From NCBI RefSeq assembly GCF_050947875.1, contig NC_134574.1:157067534-157131533 (forward strand): a stretch of DNA of 64,000 nucleotides, given 5' to 3'. Shown one piece after another: positions 32,246-44,470 of the stretch (its first letter is position 1; each line of letters starts with the position of its first letter). The translations under genes were made by a program, and so were the position numbers. This DNA comes from Dermacentor variabilis. Lineage: Eukaryota; Arthropoda; Arachnida; Ixodida; Ixodidae. A model generated the notes under the pieces. It was given only the letters and a program-made list of their open reading frames with translations, searched no databases and was not told where the DNA came from.

Positions 32246-34466
32246 GCATTATCAGGTCATGGAAATAGATAAAATTAAAAATTCACATAAAATACTGTTC
32301 ACAAGGAATTTATCAGGTCACTGTCCACGAGTAAATCTCGTAAAGAATTGGGAGTTAACATCTGTTGAGGCACGAAGAAGCTCCAAGTACTCTAGCACAC
32401 GGAATTTTTTCACGCATATATACTCCCCGTCACCCTCATGCAGGCTGTGGCGTGGTGCCTATACAACAGTTATTAAGTAACAATCATTCAATTGACTGGC
32501 AGCTTGTTCTTACTCAGTCCTTCTTTCCTCTTTTCTCTCTCTGACGTTTCTCATCGAAGCTCCTGCTGTCGACTTCTCTCTGACTTCCCCCTCTCGCTTC
32601 GTTGCATCTGTTCTCGAGGGCAGCTGACGCCCAGCTGTCACAATAGTTAGCGATGAAGCTCCCATGCGTTTTCTTTCCGAGAACTGGCGCCTGAGGGAAG
32701 CAGTGACTCCTACTTTCTCTCATCTCGCACTTCTGCGCATGTGCAGCTTGACTTTTTCCGAGAAAGGCGTGTGCTTCCATTTCTCTCTTCTCTTGTTGAC
32801 TTATGGCGGAGCCTGTATTCTTTACTCTGAGCAAAGTAGACACGTGCACATAAAAACACACAAAGAAAAATACACTAAAAACGTGGCAGTAAATTAGTCA
32901 AGACTGCCTCCCTTGTGCCAAACTAGCACCCTTGCGAACATTATAGTTATAGTTCAAAGGGCCTTATCTTCTTTAAGATAGCGTAAACTGGCCAATTAAG
33001 TTTGGAAAATTGCATTTTCATTCATTCTACGCCAAATGGTTCATTACTAGTAGGGAAATATCAGGTCCACTTTTTTTTTCTTTGTATTTCATGTCGTAAA
33101 CTCCGCGCTATACTCCATGGCATCAGCGCGACGTCCCGGATTTTCAGACGGTTTTTTTCTAGTATTCGAGCCGCCCTGGCTGCAGTACAGTTCTCCAAGA
33201 TTGATATTCTCAGTCCTTGGTTGAATTATAATGTAATTCAGACCTTCATTACCGATTTCCTAACTGAATTTTCATGCTACCACGGCGAGGGGGTGCGGAA
33301 ACTTCAGAGAGGTTTCGCTACTGCCCATCTATCGTGTTCGAGTTGCCGTTGACGAAAGCTCATCAAACCTCTTCATAAAACTGGCCACTTTTTGTGATGC
33401 GAAAGCGTCATTTGCTAATGCAACTTAATTTAATCTTCTCAGGCATACCTTTAAGTTTAAGTGCACGTTAGAGATCTCGAGGTTGCGAAGATTGGTGTGG
33501 AGCGCTTCACTATGTGGCGTCCATCAGGGCCCAGACGCTGATTTGGGAAAGTAAGCGCGATCGATACATCGATCGATTGATCGATCAATCAATCAATCCA
33601 CCAAATTTGACAGTGACACTGTAGCGCCTGTCTAACAGCAGTAGTTATGTAGTTGCTGTCTCAACTACACAAGGTCTATTGACATTGTATATTCAAAAAA
33701 TTGGTTAACCTGTCTGTTTTGTTTGGTCTACCACAGCCCGCATAAATTTCTGAGCGACACTGAATCGCAGAGCATTCGCGAACAGTCGACGGAAAAATGT
33801 AGGCAGCAAGTCAGCGCGTTGTCCAAATAGTGACAATGTATATAAACTTGACAGAATAACTCCTGCCGGCATTCAAGAGCTGTTAAAGAAATATTTGGCG
33901 ATAGCCGTGCCACGTTATTACTTGCTTAATAGCAAAACAGCACCGCATTTTGGTATGCCGGAGTTCTCGTCGTAACGACAGTCTTAATGCAAAGTTCCAG
34001 AAGCTGTATTGCTCCGCGACTTTCTATATACTCATCCCCTCGAGTGACAACGAAGCATTTCCCAACCCGCGCGTTCAACCAAGGCGTTCGAAGGAAGTCA
34101 CGAAAAAAAGAAAGCGTTTAGGCCAAATAAACGCCAACCGATTCGCTCGCCAATGTTCCCTGGCGTGCACCTCTCACGATCGTGCATTATATAGCAATGC
34201 TGCGCGGTGCACCGTCCCACATCGTGCACCGTTGGCACGCTTGGGAAAATCAAACATCGCGACACGGCTCGGCGGCCTTCTGCGGTTTTGTAGTCGCCTC
34301 TCGGAGCAGACGGCGGCTCGCCGCAAGAAGAAAGAATTGTGATCGATCTAGCGGAACGGCCTCATGAGATAAGTGTAAAACAAACACTCATCCCGCGAGT
34401 CGATGCGGTTTTCTCCAGAGAGCTGGGTTCGTATTTTTCTCCACGGCATCACCCATCCTGTCCCGA
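32246..34466. other. Unannotated DNA
   Basis: No gene or mobile element is recognised. A short tract of atcgatcgattgatcgatca and atcaatcaatca words lies at 33557-33600. Confidence 0.4.
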
Positions 34467-34470
34467 TAGA

Positions 34471-34557
34471 TTTATTTATTTATTAATTTATTTACTTATT
34501 TATTTATTTATTTATTTATTTGTTAGTTAGTTTGTTTAGCTAATTATTTATTTATTA
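34471..34557. repeat. (TTTA)n microsatellite
   Basis: TTTA units, perfect over much of 34495-34521 and degenerate after it. Confidence 0.93.
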
Positions 34558-34635
34558 TAAAATGGGAATGTTGGCAACAAGCCCAATAAATTTGTACGGG
34601 TTCAGTTTCGGCCCCTTCTTGGTACGACACAGTTT

Positions 34636-34801
34636 CTACAGTAATATAATTTACACCCTTAAAAGTGAAAAAGCGTGTAAATGTGTCTATAACTCACACA
34701 CTTAGAGTGTGATTTATATAACGGGCACCCTAAGAGTGTGAGTTATAGACATATTTACAACCTTTATCATTTTTAAGGGTGTAAATTATTTTACAGTGTA
34801 G
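34636..34801. mobile_element. Palindromic MITE-like element
   Basis: The left half begins ctacagtaatataatttaca and the right half is its near reverse complement ending ttttacagtgtag. The inner arms ctataactcacac and gtgtgagttatag are perfect. Pairing continues with little interruption towards the centre near 34718. Ends near TACAGT resemble Tc1/mariner-type MITEs. Non-coding. Confidence 0.75.
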
Positions 34802-35120
34802 TTTGCATATAGCGCAGAAATCAGACAAAACGGACGAACTCGGGCAGAGGAAGTCCAGAGCTTGCGATTGTCTCGAATTCGGCGCGTTTTGCTTTGAATT
34901 TCGGTGCTTCACAACCAGAAGGTAGACACATCATGTTGCTGGCGTCTCCATAACTGTATATTGTTGAACGAATGTAGGCTAATGATTGGTGACAGGAAAC
35001 GTTTCAACTATGTAAACTGCGTATAATAGTTGGCAGCGAAACACGGCGCAATCAATCTGAATTCAAAAGAAAACTAAATATGGCAAATACGTAGATAGTG
35101 GATATTAAATTTCTTGTAGT
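34802..35120. other. Unannotated DNA
   Basis: No feature recognised. Confidence 0.4.
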
Positions 35121-35215
35121 CTCACGGTGGCTTGGTGGTTATAGCGTCGTGCTGTTAATATCGCGGCCGCCATCGTGCAATTTCCCCACAAAATATTCTT
35201 CTGGCGCTTGTGTCT
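35121..35215 (+). mobile_element. tRNA-derived SINE head, degraded
   Basis: ctcacggtggcttggtggtt carries a box A-like string (tggcttggtgg, 35128-35138), followed by atagcgtcgtgctg and then gcggccgcc. This matches the tRNA-like head of a common tick-type SINE whose body appears reversed at 57140-57280. Box B is lost. Confidence 0.45.
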
Positions 35216-35454
35216 ACTGGGTCTGCAAGCATTATGGTAAAGCCACCATGGAAATGCTGGTTATAGTACGTACATAGATTTGCCTTGTCTTAGTCCTTCT
35301 GGCTTCCAATGGCTTCGTGACTTTTCAAGTTGATCATTTCCATGAAAAGCTTCCCGCTACACAGTTATACTTCCCACATATTGCGTTGATAATGCATGTC
35401 CGTAGAAACTTATTGTCTTCCCTAGCAGTGAGGCTGGTTGGTTCATCTTTGAAA

Positions 35455-35850
35455 TATAAAGAAACAGAACAAGAGCGACACAGGACGAGCGAATAAAGAG
35501 CACAAGGCAGAGCGCTGACTAGCAACCAAATGCTTTATTTGCAGAAGCAGCATATAAAGGCATCACTGAAGGTGACATAAAGAACAGAAAGGGAAAGCAC
35601 TAAAAGGAAGACCTTACAGTCATCTGGCTGCCCACTGAAACACGTGTAGTTGCACCCCGATCTTTAAGAAGTGCGAAATAATTGGAAGATATAGTGAACA
35701 GCGCGCGCGGAAAATCTTTGAGGCGTTTTGCACATTCACAAGTAGCGATGCGTGCGTCAGTTCTGCGTCCCTCACGCTATTAACAAAAGAACTGGATTAT
35801 CTCCGCGGCTAACGCTTATCCTTGTTTTCCTGTTCTTTATGTCGCCTGCA
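35455..35850 (-). mobile_element. Penelope-like element remnant
   Basis: On the minus strand, ataaagcatttggttgctag is followed by tcagcgctctgccttgtgct, ctttattcgctcgtcctgtg and tcgctcttgttctgtttc. I associate this string with tick Penelope-like terminal repeats. A related block (acataaagaacag, near 35577) recurs in inverted orientation near 35831-35843, as expected of rearranged terminal repeats in this class. No intact RT or GIY-YIG domain is present. The call rests on recalled sequence similarity. Confidence 0.45.
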
Positions 35851-35927
35851 ATGATATCGTTTTCGTGTGTACCGAAAAAGAAAGCATGATTGCTTCGAAA
35901 TTTTCTGAAGATAAAATCATCAGAAAA

Positions 35928-36043
35928 GTTGCTTTTTATTTATGAAGTGCCTGCCGTGATTTATCGCTCACGGCCAACGCCGCGGACGCCGACGACACCG
36001 GCTTTTCTGCGACACGAGCTCCTTAACGCTATCGCGTTAAAAC
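35928..36043 (+). mobile_element. SINE, 5'-truncated young copy
   Basis: From gttgctttttatttatgaag to the terminal hairpin ttaacgctatcgcgttaa, this copy matches 61213-61337 except that it lacks 12 bp (ccgccgacaccg). The tRNA-like head present in the other copy is absent. Near identity implies recent activity of this SINE. Confidence 0.8.
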
Positions 36044-36092
36044 TTGGAGGACGCCTAAGCTTCGCCTTTAAGAGTGGAACGCGATAGCACTC
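36044..36092 (+). repeat. Dispersed repeat (ggaggac...gtggaacgcgatag)
   Basis: The block cttggaggacgcctaagctt...gagtggaacgcgatagca directly follows the SINE. A close copy lies at 60837-60890, without the SINE tail before it, so it is an independent dispersed unit. Confidence 0.6.
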
Positions 36093-36529
36093 AAATATTA
36101 CCGACCGCTCCTCAGGCTTCCCGGCAACTGCAGCTTAGGTAACCGTAATGTTTACCAGGAAACGCTGGAGGCGAACGCTATATATGCACGAACGCGGCGA
36201 GCTTTCTGATATAAACACGGCCTTTTGCGTGGAGCGGATCCCGGAGGTATAGTGCACAGCCGCGCCAAAAAAAATTACACCATTTTCAGGTTTCTGTTAT
36301 TGTTTCGCACTTTTAATATTTAAGTATGAGAAGATTTAACATAAACGGCATGTGCTGTCGGTGTTTTGTTTCACGACATTTGATTGTGGGCTCTCATTCT
36401 CAAAATTCCGAGGAATAACTTCGTCAAGAATGTAAGACAATGCATGGGCAACTTTGGCGATAGAATGGCGCGGCAATATTACCCGCATATACCGCATGTC
36501 ATATATCAGGGCGTGGCATATATACATAT
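36093..36529. other. Unannotated DNA
   Basis: No feature recognised. Confidence 0.4.
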
Positions 36530-36622
36530 ACCTAAATATATACGAAAATTTTCGTTCACGGACAACTCTGCCGAAGCCGAATTTTCTGCGACGCGCGGCC
36601 CTTAACGCTATCACGTTAAAAT
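36530..36622 (+). mobile_element. SINE 3' part, diverged copy
   Basis: gccgaattttctgcgacgcg, gcccttaacgctatcacg and ttaaaa match the 3' part of the SINE at 35928 and 61100, with several substitutions. The terminal hairpin is broken by one change. Confidence 0.5.
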
Positions 36623-36792
36623 AGCAACGCCACGAAGAACATCTGAAGCCACAAGCACTTATATTTGACAAAGTTCGCGCTGTCGTCATTATACCATGAC
36701 CATCATCATCATCAGTTCAGAATTGTCATTCAATTGTCGTCATACCACCTTCTTCGTTCCATCGACAGCATTTTACTTCCCCTTTGCCTTCC

Positions 36793-36862
36793 CCTAGCGC
36801 AGGGTAGCAAACCGGAGGATTTAATTCTGGTTAACCTCACTGCCTTTCTCTCATTTGCATCT

Positions 36863-36916
<54 letters not shown>
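36793..36916 (+). mobile_element. LINE 3'-UTR remnant with (TCTA)n
   Basis: agggtagcaaaccgg and attctggttaacctcactgc match the 3'-UTR signature of the I/R1-like LINEs. A (TCTA)n tract follows immediately (36865-36916). No ORF2 sequence is attached, so this is an extreme 5' truncation. Confidence 0.65.
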
Positions 36917-37402
36917 CATCGACATCATTGCTCCTTCGTAATTCCATCGTCGTCACTGCGTCGTCGTCATACAGTAGTCTTCATGTCGTCGCAGTCATGG
37001 CCGACCCTGGCGAACGAGTGTCACCGCGGACAGTGGGCCTTTCGCAGAGACAGTGTATAATACGTCGCATATAGCCGAAGCATTGGGGATCTCAGAATGA
37101 CTCCCACAGGTTTTAAATAAAAGTGTCTTCAGCAAGGCTGTGTGCCACTACGTTGCGTGAATGCTAATCGCATTGATGCCGACAGTCATCGTGAGATGGG
37201 TTCTGTCGGCATTCTTTTCATAGAAGCGCTATGACGGCCACATTTTGCTGGAGATATGAAAAGCGGGCCCGGTCTTGCGTTAGCCGGGCATCTGTCGATC
37301 TAAGCATGAGTACTTCGCTTATCTGAATAACATGTGTCATCCCGTCTGCCTTGTTAATTTTGTTACGTTTCGTGAATGTCATCCTGTTTCCTATTTATAT
37401 AT
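36917..37402. other. Unannotated DNA with a short hairpin
   Basis: ATGCCGACAG (37176-37185) and CTGTCGGCAT (37203-37212) form a perfect 10-bp stem. The loop contains gagatgggtt, shared with 10510. Nothing else is recognised. Confidence 0.4.
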
Positions 37403-37661
37403 ATAGAAAAAGAAATGGGCATGGGCAGGACATGTAATGAGGAGGGAAGATAACCGATGGTCATTAAGGGTTACGGACTGGATTCCAAGGGAAGCATAGC
37501 AGAGGGCGGCAGAAAGTTAGGTGGGCGGATGAGATTAAGAAGTTTGCAGGGACAACGTGGCCACAATTAGTACATGACCGGGGTAGTTGGAGAAGTATGC
37601 GAGTGGCCTTTGGCCCTGCAGTGCACGTAGCCAGGCTGATGATATATATATATATATATAT
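37403..37661 (+). mobile_element. RTE-clade LINE 3' end
   Basis: The plus strand encodes KKWAWAGHVMRREDNRW, then VTDWIPRE. It continues as a frameshifted tail with gcgagtggcctttggccctg and ends at gctgatgat followed by (AT)n (37642-37661). This corresponds to the last part of the fragment at 25785-26440. Confidence 0.75.
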
Positions 37662-37839
37662 CACAGAGCGAGGACCAGTTAAGACGATCCGCTTTGTCAA
37701 AATGTTTTCTCCAGATTGTTGCTTTTTTTTCTCCTGTGCGGCCACACTTAATCGTATGCACTAAAGCGTTACGCTGGAAGAGCTGTCAAAGGATCACTGC
37801 TGTCGACGAACACTCTACAGGTCTTCAGGAATACCTTCA

Positions 37840-40800
37840 ATGTGAATTAACCTTAATTCTGGTTCTGGTTTACATTCGCAAAGACCTTGCATATTTTGTC
37901 CAACCAGCACCGCCACACGACTATAAGCAATACGTACGTGTTACTGTGCAAAAGAAGAAACCGTCTTCTAGTCTTATTGGCGTCTACCTTTCCCAACGAG
38001 TCAGTTTGATTGCAAAAGACTAAAAGATATTATGGCTTCGACTCCCGGTCCTTGGATAATAACAGGGGACTTCAGCGCTCACCACCAGATATGAGGAAAC
38101 TCCAGGATAAATTCAAGGGGCTCTAAAACATATTATGGCTTCGACTCCCGGTCCTTGGATAATAACAGGGGACTTCAGCGCTCACCACCAGATATGAGGA
38201 AACTCGAGGGTAAATTCAAGGGGCAGGTCACCCACAGCCTTTGCATCAGGCCACAGCCTGTGTCTTCTGAATGACGGAAGCCCAACATTTCTGCGAGGAA
38301 CAACGCACAACAGCTGCCTAGACTTGACTTTGGTGTCACGTTGCCTGACTTCGAGCGTGCAGTGGTTCACTGATATTGAAACCCATGGAAGTGATCATAT
38401 TCCGACCTATGTGAGAATCGATGGACTAGAAGCCTTCTTACCCGTTGTATCTCGCCTGATCAACTGGTCACTCTTGAAGATCGTGCAGAAGACACATGCA
38501 AGAAACATATCGCACGCAGGTTAGAAGACATAATTGCAGACGCAATGCATGATTGTACGTGTTGGTTTCCAGATTCATTGAAACATACGGAGTATGGCAC
38601 TGAATTGTACAGGATACGTGTGCACTACGTCGCCGAGCTGAAAATAGGCACAGGCGCACGAAGTCAATTATTGATCTCAGAGTAGCTCCGCGCATGCAAA
38701 AGAAGATGCAACGCCGAGTGGATAAGCTGGAGGATCAAATATGAAAATGCTTTTGCGAATCAGTGGACCCTCGCAAGCCATTGTCCCGTACGTGGCGTAC
38801 CCTACGGGGTCCTTGCTCATGTACCCAGCAAAGACACCCTTTTAATGCCCTTGCTCTGTATCAAAAGCGCCGTGAGATAGACGTTGCAGGGTACTTTTCT
38901 GTGAAGGTCGCCAGCGAGACAGTTTTACTCTCTGACATGGATTTAGGCGACATTTTGGGTCCACAAGATACAAGTATGGACTCTATGGAAGAGTAAGAAG
39001 CTGCTACGGTGCCCTGCAGGTGTTCGTCTTCCCCAGGGCCCGATGCATGGCATAACATATACTGCTTTGCGCCACGTAGGTCCAGAAGTGTGACGAGAAC
39101 TGCTCAACCTCTTTAATAGGTCATGATGAGATGACTTCGTTCCACAGCAATGGAAATGCAGCCGCCTGGTACCGCCGCTAAACGCAGAAAAGCCACCTCT
39201 GTAACTGGCATCGTATCGGCCTATAGCATTCGCCAGCTGCGTCAGGAATCTCATGGAACTTATGATCCTCATACGTCTAGAACGGTATGCCTTGAACACT
39301 ACAAAATTTACCCTGACTCTATGGGGGATTTCGGCGAGGCCATTCATCGATTGACAGTGTCGTAGAGCAGCGAAAATCTTGCAAGCGATTATCAGTATAC
39401 CACTCTATATCTTGACGTGGAAGGCGCTTAGGACGACGTTTCACATCAAGCCATATTAGACGCACTCTTCACAATAGAACTAGGAAGGCGAATATTTCGA
39501 TGGATCCCAAACTGCATGACAAAGGTCATTGTACGCACGAGAGATGGTGCGACTACCGACCACTACACATACCGTAGCGTTCCCCAAGTCAGTGTTCTGA
39601 ACGCTATTCATTTCAACCTCACGCTTCTTCGGCTGGTCGAATCACTACCGGAAAGAGTGAGTGTGAACTTATGCTGATGACATCTGCATCTGGGCACCAG
39701 CGGTGAGTCACCTGCAGGTTCGTGCAAGGCTACAGAAGGCGGCAACACAGGCATATGGCTATCTTTGCACACAAGGTCCAACCATCTCGACGGAAAATTG
39801 TGCGTTAGTCGCTTTGATACGAAAAGCGATCTCTGCTTATCCAGTATGCATCAATGGCCAGCCTATATCTTATAAGATGAATTGGCTTTTGGGTGGCATT
39901 TTTGACCAGGACTTCTCCTGGAGCCGGCAAGTTGTCCGCTTGAAGAATCTTTTGTCCACGTCTTCAAATTCATCGGCGGCAAAACATGGGGATCATCAGT
40001 GGGCTCCATGCTACAGTTGTGCCGAGCACATTTTATCGGATTCCTGCGCTATGTCTCTCCTGCTTGCTAAAACGTGCCAATCAAACCTTCGACCATTTCG
40101 GGGCGTACAAACACAGCTACTACGCGTTTGCTTCGGCCTTCCGCGGAGCGCGTCAACAGCAACAACTGTTATCATGGCTCAAGACCATCCAATCACGACT
40201 TACATTACCACCGACACGCTTAGGGCCCATATTCGCCACGTTTCACGGATGCAATCAAGCTTTTTTCCCTGCCTGCCAGGACGATGACATCAGGCGTAAT
40301 TCTCCAACGTGGTCAGCATTCAGCGTGTCTCATTACCATCGGGCTTCAGACCCTCAGCACGCTTACCCTCAGCTTTGTGGTGTTTAAAACAACCTCAAGT
40401 GTGCCTTTCCGTTCCACGAATAAAAAAGACTGACCTACCTACCTTGGCCTTGAAACAAGCAGCGCTGGATTGTTTGCGCACTTTCTACTTTGACCGAAGC
40501 CACATACATACGAATGCTTCTTCCACTCAGACCAGCTCCACCGGCGCAGTGGTTATACCATTACGATTCAACAAGCATCGGATATAGGATGTTTCACGTC
40601 ACAACACCGACCACTTCGGAGCTTGTTGCCCTCGGAGGTGCCGCTGATTACATTAACGACCAACCGGCTAATCGGTGGGCAATATTCTGCTATTGGAAAG
40701 CGGCCTTACAATCTCTTCGTTGCGGGCCCTGTGAACAACAAACGTGTCGAAGATACGAGAAACGCGGCATCATATGGTCGCAAAAGGACATGACGTCGTG

Positions 40801-41545
40801 TTTCAGTGGCTGCCGGGTCATTACGGTGTCTCCGGCAACGACCTCGCCGACGAAGCTGCTAGGAAAGCACAAGAAGAAGCAAACCTTGTTTCTATACCTG
40901 TATCGCGGACTGACGCAGCCTAACACTTAAGCAAGTTAGCGCGCCTTATGACAACGGTGAAGTGGCACACACCAGAATTTCACGCAGCGTCGATCGCCTT
41001 CTCTCGACCCATCTATGCAACTGCGACTGTTACCTGGGCTTCCTCGAAGCGAGGAAACGATAATGCGCTGCTAGACTAGGGCGCTGCATTTACCAATACA
41101 TAGACGTGTTTGATAGGTATGGCTGATAGCGCCAAGTGCAATGCATGCGGCGTCGAGGAGGCTAGAGGACGCTTACTGTGCTATTATTGCCCATCTTTTG
41201 AAAATGAAAGACATGACCTCTGCAGAGGTCTAAATTAGTTAGATAGAAAACTGTTCACCTTGAACAAGATCATGGGGCCATGGCCTCGCATACCGCACCT
41301 ACAAAAGGCAACGAAGGCGCTGCTGCGATATTTGAAAGCTACCGGAGTGAGTGACCGTCTGTGATCCAGGCTTAATGACCCTCAGTGATATAGAGCAGAA
41401 AACTGTTACCACGTCGGCAGTATCCACAGTGGACTTTCTCTTTTCTTAATCTTTCCCTCCCTTTTTACCTTCACCCAGTGTAGGGTAGCCAACCGGGCTC
41501 AGTCCTGGTTAACCTCCCAGCCTTTCATTTATAATTTTCTCTAAA
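37840..41545 (+). pseudogene. Nearly complete but dead I/R1-like LINE ORF2
   Basis: Domains are in the order expected of an I/R1-type LINE, in shifting frames. Endonuclease: YIRKDLAYF near 37880, IGVYL near 37980, WIITGDFSAHHQ near 38053 (duplicated), DIETHGSDHIPTYV near 38370. RT: APGPDAWHN near 39035, DVEGA near 39415, VPQ near 39577, an intact YADD at 39670-39681, and a thumb region to about 40400. RNase H: HTNASSTQTSST near 40504, where the first catalytic Asp is Asn; FCYWKAALQSL near 40685, where Asp-Ser is Tyr-Trp; and FQWLPGHYGVSGNDLADEA near 40802. The zinc knuckle at about 41135-41205 keeps CNACG but has lost its histidine. Many stops and frameshifts are present. The 3' UTR with the ggttaacctccc signature ends near 41545. 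The 5' end is truncated inside the endonuclease. Confidence 0.85.
38020..38225 (+). repeat. 103-bp tandem duplication inside the LINE endonuclease
   Basis: Units 38020-38122 and 38123-38225 differ at only about three positions within the shared part. Each contains the WIITGDFSAHHQ coding block followed by a TGA where the family normally has Trp. Because 103 is not a multiple of three, the duplication alone shifts the frame. Confidence 0.9.
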
Positions 41546-43489
41546 CGCTTAGTCGCACTTCGCTTCCCCATTGATGTCAGGTACTTCATTAATTACGAGC
41601 GCAAGTGGCCTCTCACGTTCAAATCTAAGGTTTTCCAATCCGATATCACGTACATCTACGGGAGCCTCTGCGAGTTCAACTCTAGTGCATAACTGCTGAC
41701 AGTAACTGCACATCTTCGGAAATTCCCAACTCCGTCTCTCTCTCTCACTCACTTTTAAGAAGTGAATTAGTACATTAAGCAGAGCAAACCATCTTTGTGG
41801 TTTTCTCTACTTGTTACGGCTACTTTAACGTCAAATGATCAACCCTCGTTACGCGTACCTTGTTCCACTCTGACATCAATCTTCATAAAGGAGCGGTTGG
41901 AGGCATGAATCGGCGCGGCGCGTGGGTCTCGAGGAAGAGAGATGCGCCAGGGTGGCGACAGATGGCGCCACGGGTACCCGCGCGCTCCCGTGCGCCTCGT
42001 TGATCTCTCCTTTCCCGTTCCACGAACGCGTCGATGCGGAAGGGCAGTCAGCGCGAGTCGACTGGCTTCTGAAAGCGCCGCTACCACGGGAAGCGTCGAG
42101 GACGTTTCGTTAGTTTGTAAGATCACGTTTTACAGGCAGACGCAGGCACCGCGATGAGCTAAGTTCCGCCGTTTATTGTCGGGAAATTCGGACGTTTACG
42201 CACCACATTCACGCGCTCCGCTCCTGGTCAGAACTGCTCCTTTCAAAAGAGATTGGTGTATCTCGATGCTTCACTGAATGTTCGCTTCGGTTCAACGTCC
42301 GAAAGCAACTCATCGGCAATGAAATACGTCGAAACAGATTTGGGGCTTGGGGCATTTTGCATTAGCGTTATCACCTTGCTTCTTTTCTTTTTCTTTCAAC
42401 ATGCACCTGATCTAATGAGATGAACTTTTTTGTAACCCGTGCCCACTGGTACGATAGCGCCGCGGGCTGGAATCAGAACCACGACAGTGTGCTGATAAGC
42501 GGAACGCCGTGCTCAATGAGCGTAAGGCACGGAGCACATAAAATGCTTAATGATGGTCAACTTGCCGTGGAAGCCCTTGAGAAGTATCTCCCCTTGAACA
42601 AGCTAAAGAAATATCTTACTCTACTGATCCAATGTACAGAGCCATCCGTCGACAGAATTGATTTACCGTATTCATCGATAATGCTGACTCGTTGAACCGG
42701 CTGGCTGGATTGAGTGGACTCTCTAGAGAAATTTCTTTTGCAGTAAAACAGAACAGAAAAGCTTGTTGTAAAGGGTCCGCACTGTGCCGCCCTCGCGAGA
42801 GCTCCATAAGCACGCTCAACAAAAGAACACCTTTATTTAACACGAATTAAAGAGAGCCTTTCCGAAATCAGTCGTTTTTTTTTTTTTTTTTTTTGTGCAC
42901 AGTTTGTCTGACAGAATGTGCGACTTCAGCCAACGTTATACGTTATAGTGTACCAATTTCACGGCATGCTCCGCAGAGAAACACAGGAGATACAGCAAAG
43001 TTGAGCTGCAGACCTTTGTTGATATTAGCTTATTTTCCGCCCTATAGTCGGCTCTGAAGATGTCGGTCGATCGTCAGTTGCGATGACCTCATGCATCGTC
43101 ATCAACTGCGACGTATTCGTCAGCCGTCGCATCCGCTGATGCGCTACAACGAGCGAGTAGGACATTTCGAGGAGCAGGGTCCTGCTGGACATCGGAACAC
43201 TAAAGTATGTCGCTAACGCTGCCGTTAGCGCTAGCGCAAAGCGTATATTTGGTGACGTCTGCGAAGGGCAGTGGTGGCACTGCCACGTGACATTCATCGC
43301 AAAGCAACAAATCAGTGGTCGGGGACACCTAACTTCCTTCGTTGCACAGGCAAATTCGTTGCAGAGGTCTTCGTTATAGAGACGTTCACAATAAATATGA
43401 AAGATCGGAATCCATCACATATCGTCGGCATCATTTATCGCCATGTAACACGCATAAGCGATTGTAATGAATTATAGAATTGCCTAACA
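41546..43489. other. Unannotated DNA
   Basis: No gene or element is recognised. A poly-T run lies at 42875-42894. A 91-codon plus frame at 42420-42695 has ordinary composition but no recognisable motif. Confidence 0.4.
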
Positions 43490-44470
43490 CAAATATAAAA
43501 TTGGTGTGCTCGATGGCAGATGTCTATTAACACCAAAAACTAAAGTCACGCGGTTGAGCGTTCGCAATAGCCTAATAACATATAATTATAAAACTGACAA
43601 TGATGTGATTGAGCCCTAGATTACTTTAAATGTGTAGGCGTAATTTTAGCCCCCCACTAGCATGGAACCTACATATTGGCTGTACTTTGGCAAGAATTTA
43701 CAAAACACTTGGCTTCATCCATCGTTCCTCGCGCGAAGCTAACAACGATACGAAACTACTAGCCTACATAACCAATTGTACGTTCAAAGCTCGAGTGTAC
43801 ATCAATAATCCGGAATCTTATCAATCCTACCTTAATAGATTAGAGCCATTACAGAATAGAGGCGATCGTTCTATCAGGGGATCGTACTCGGGATAATTGA
43901 GTTGTCGGCAATTAAGCACCGCCTTGACATTCTCGCACTAGAGAACAGAAGAAAGATTTCTGGTTTAACGTCCCCGCTAACTATTCTGCAGCTCTAATTA
44001 AATCTGCTAATCGGATATTTCACCGTATTGATCATAAATACAAAGTGTAATCCCCTTTTTTGCGCACTGACTATGTCCAATATTCCCTCCTGCATTTGGC
44101 CATTCAGGAGTGGAACAATTTTCCTCAACATATTGCTGAAATTACCGACCACACTACATTTATCAGTTCGGTTCAAGTGACAGTCACCTGAATTTTATTT
44201 TTGTGTTTCTTAGCTATTGAACTTATCATGTGGAATGCATTTTCCATCACACGTTTATTTCCCCATGTAAAGTAGTTATTTCTAATGGAAACGGATAGAT
44301 AGTTCTTTTTCCTGGTATCCTTGCCTCGACTTTGTACTTCTGTAGTTTTGACCAGGTTGTTTGGTCAATTGTTCTGTCTTTCTCCCAGTTATTGTACTCC
44401 TCATCCCTCACCCCCTATGTACTACCCTAATGGTCCTTCTAGGGTAAATGAAAATGAAAATGAAATTGAT
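43490..44470 (+). pseudogene. CR1-like LINE, 5'-truncated 3' end
   Basis: The plus strand encodes, across frameshifts, MSINTKKTKVTR and LAPPLAWNLHI, then ARIYKTLGFIHRSSREA, LLAYITNCTF, and LSAIKHRLDILALENRR. RIFHRI and LAIQEWNNFP follow near 44100. These are the thumb and C-terminal blocks of CR1-like RT. The 3' UTR ends in (TGAAAA)-type repeats near 44446-44466. The palm is absent. Confidence 0.75.
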
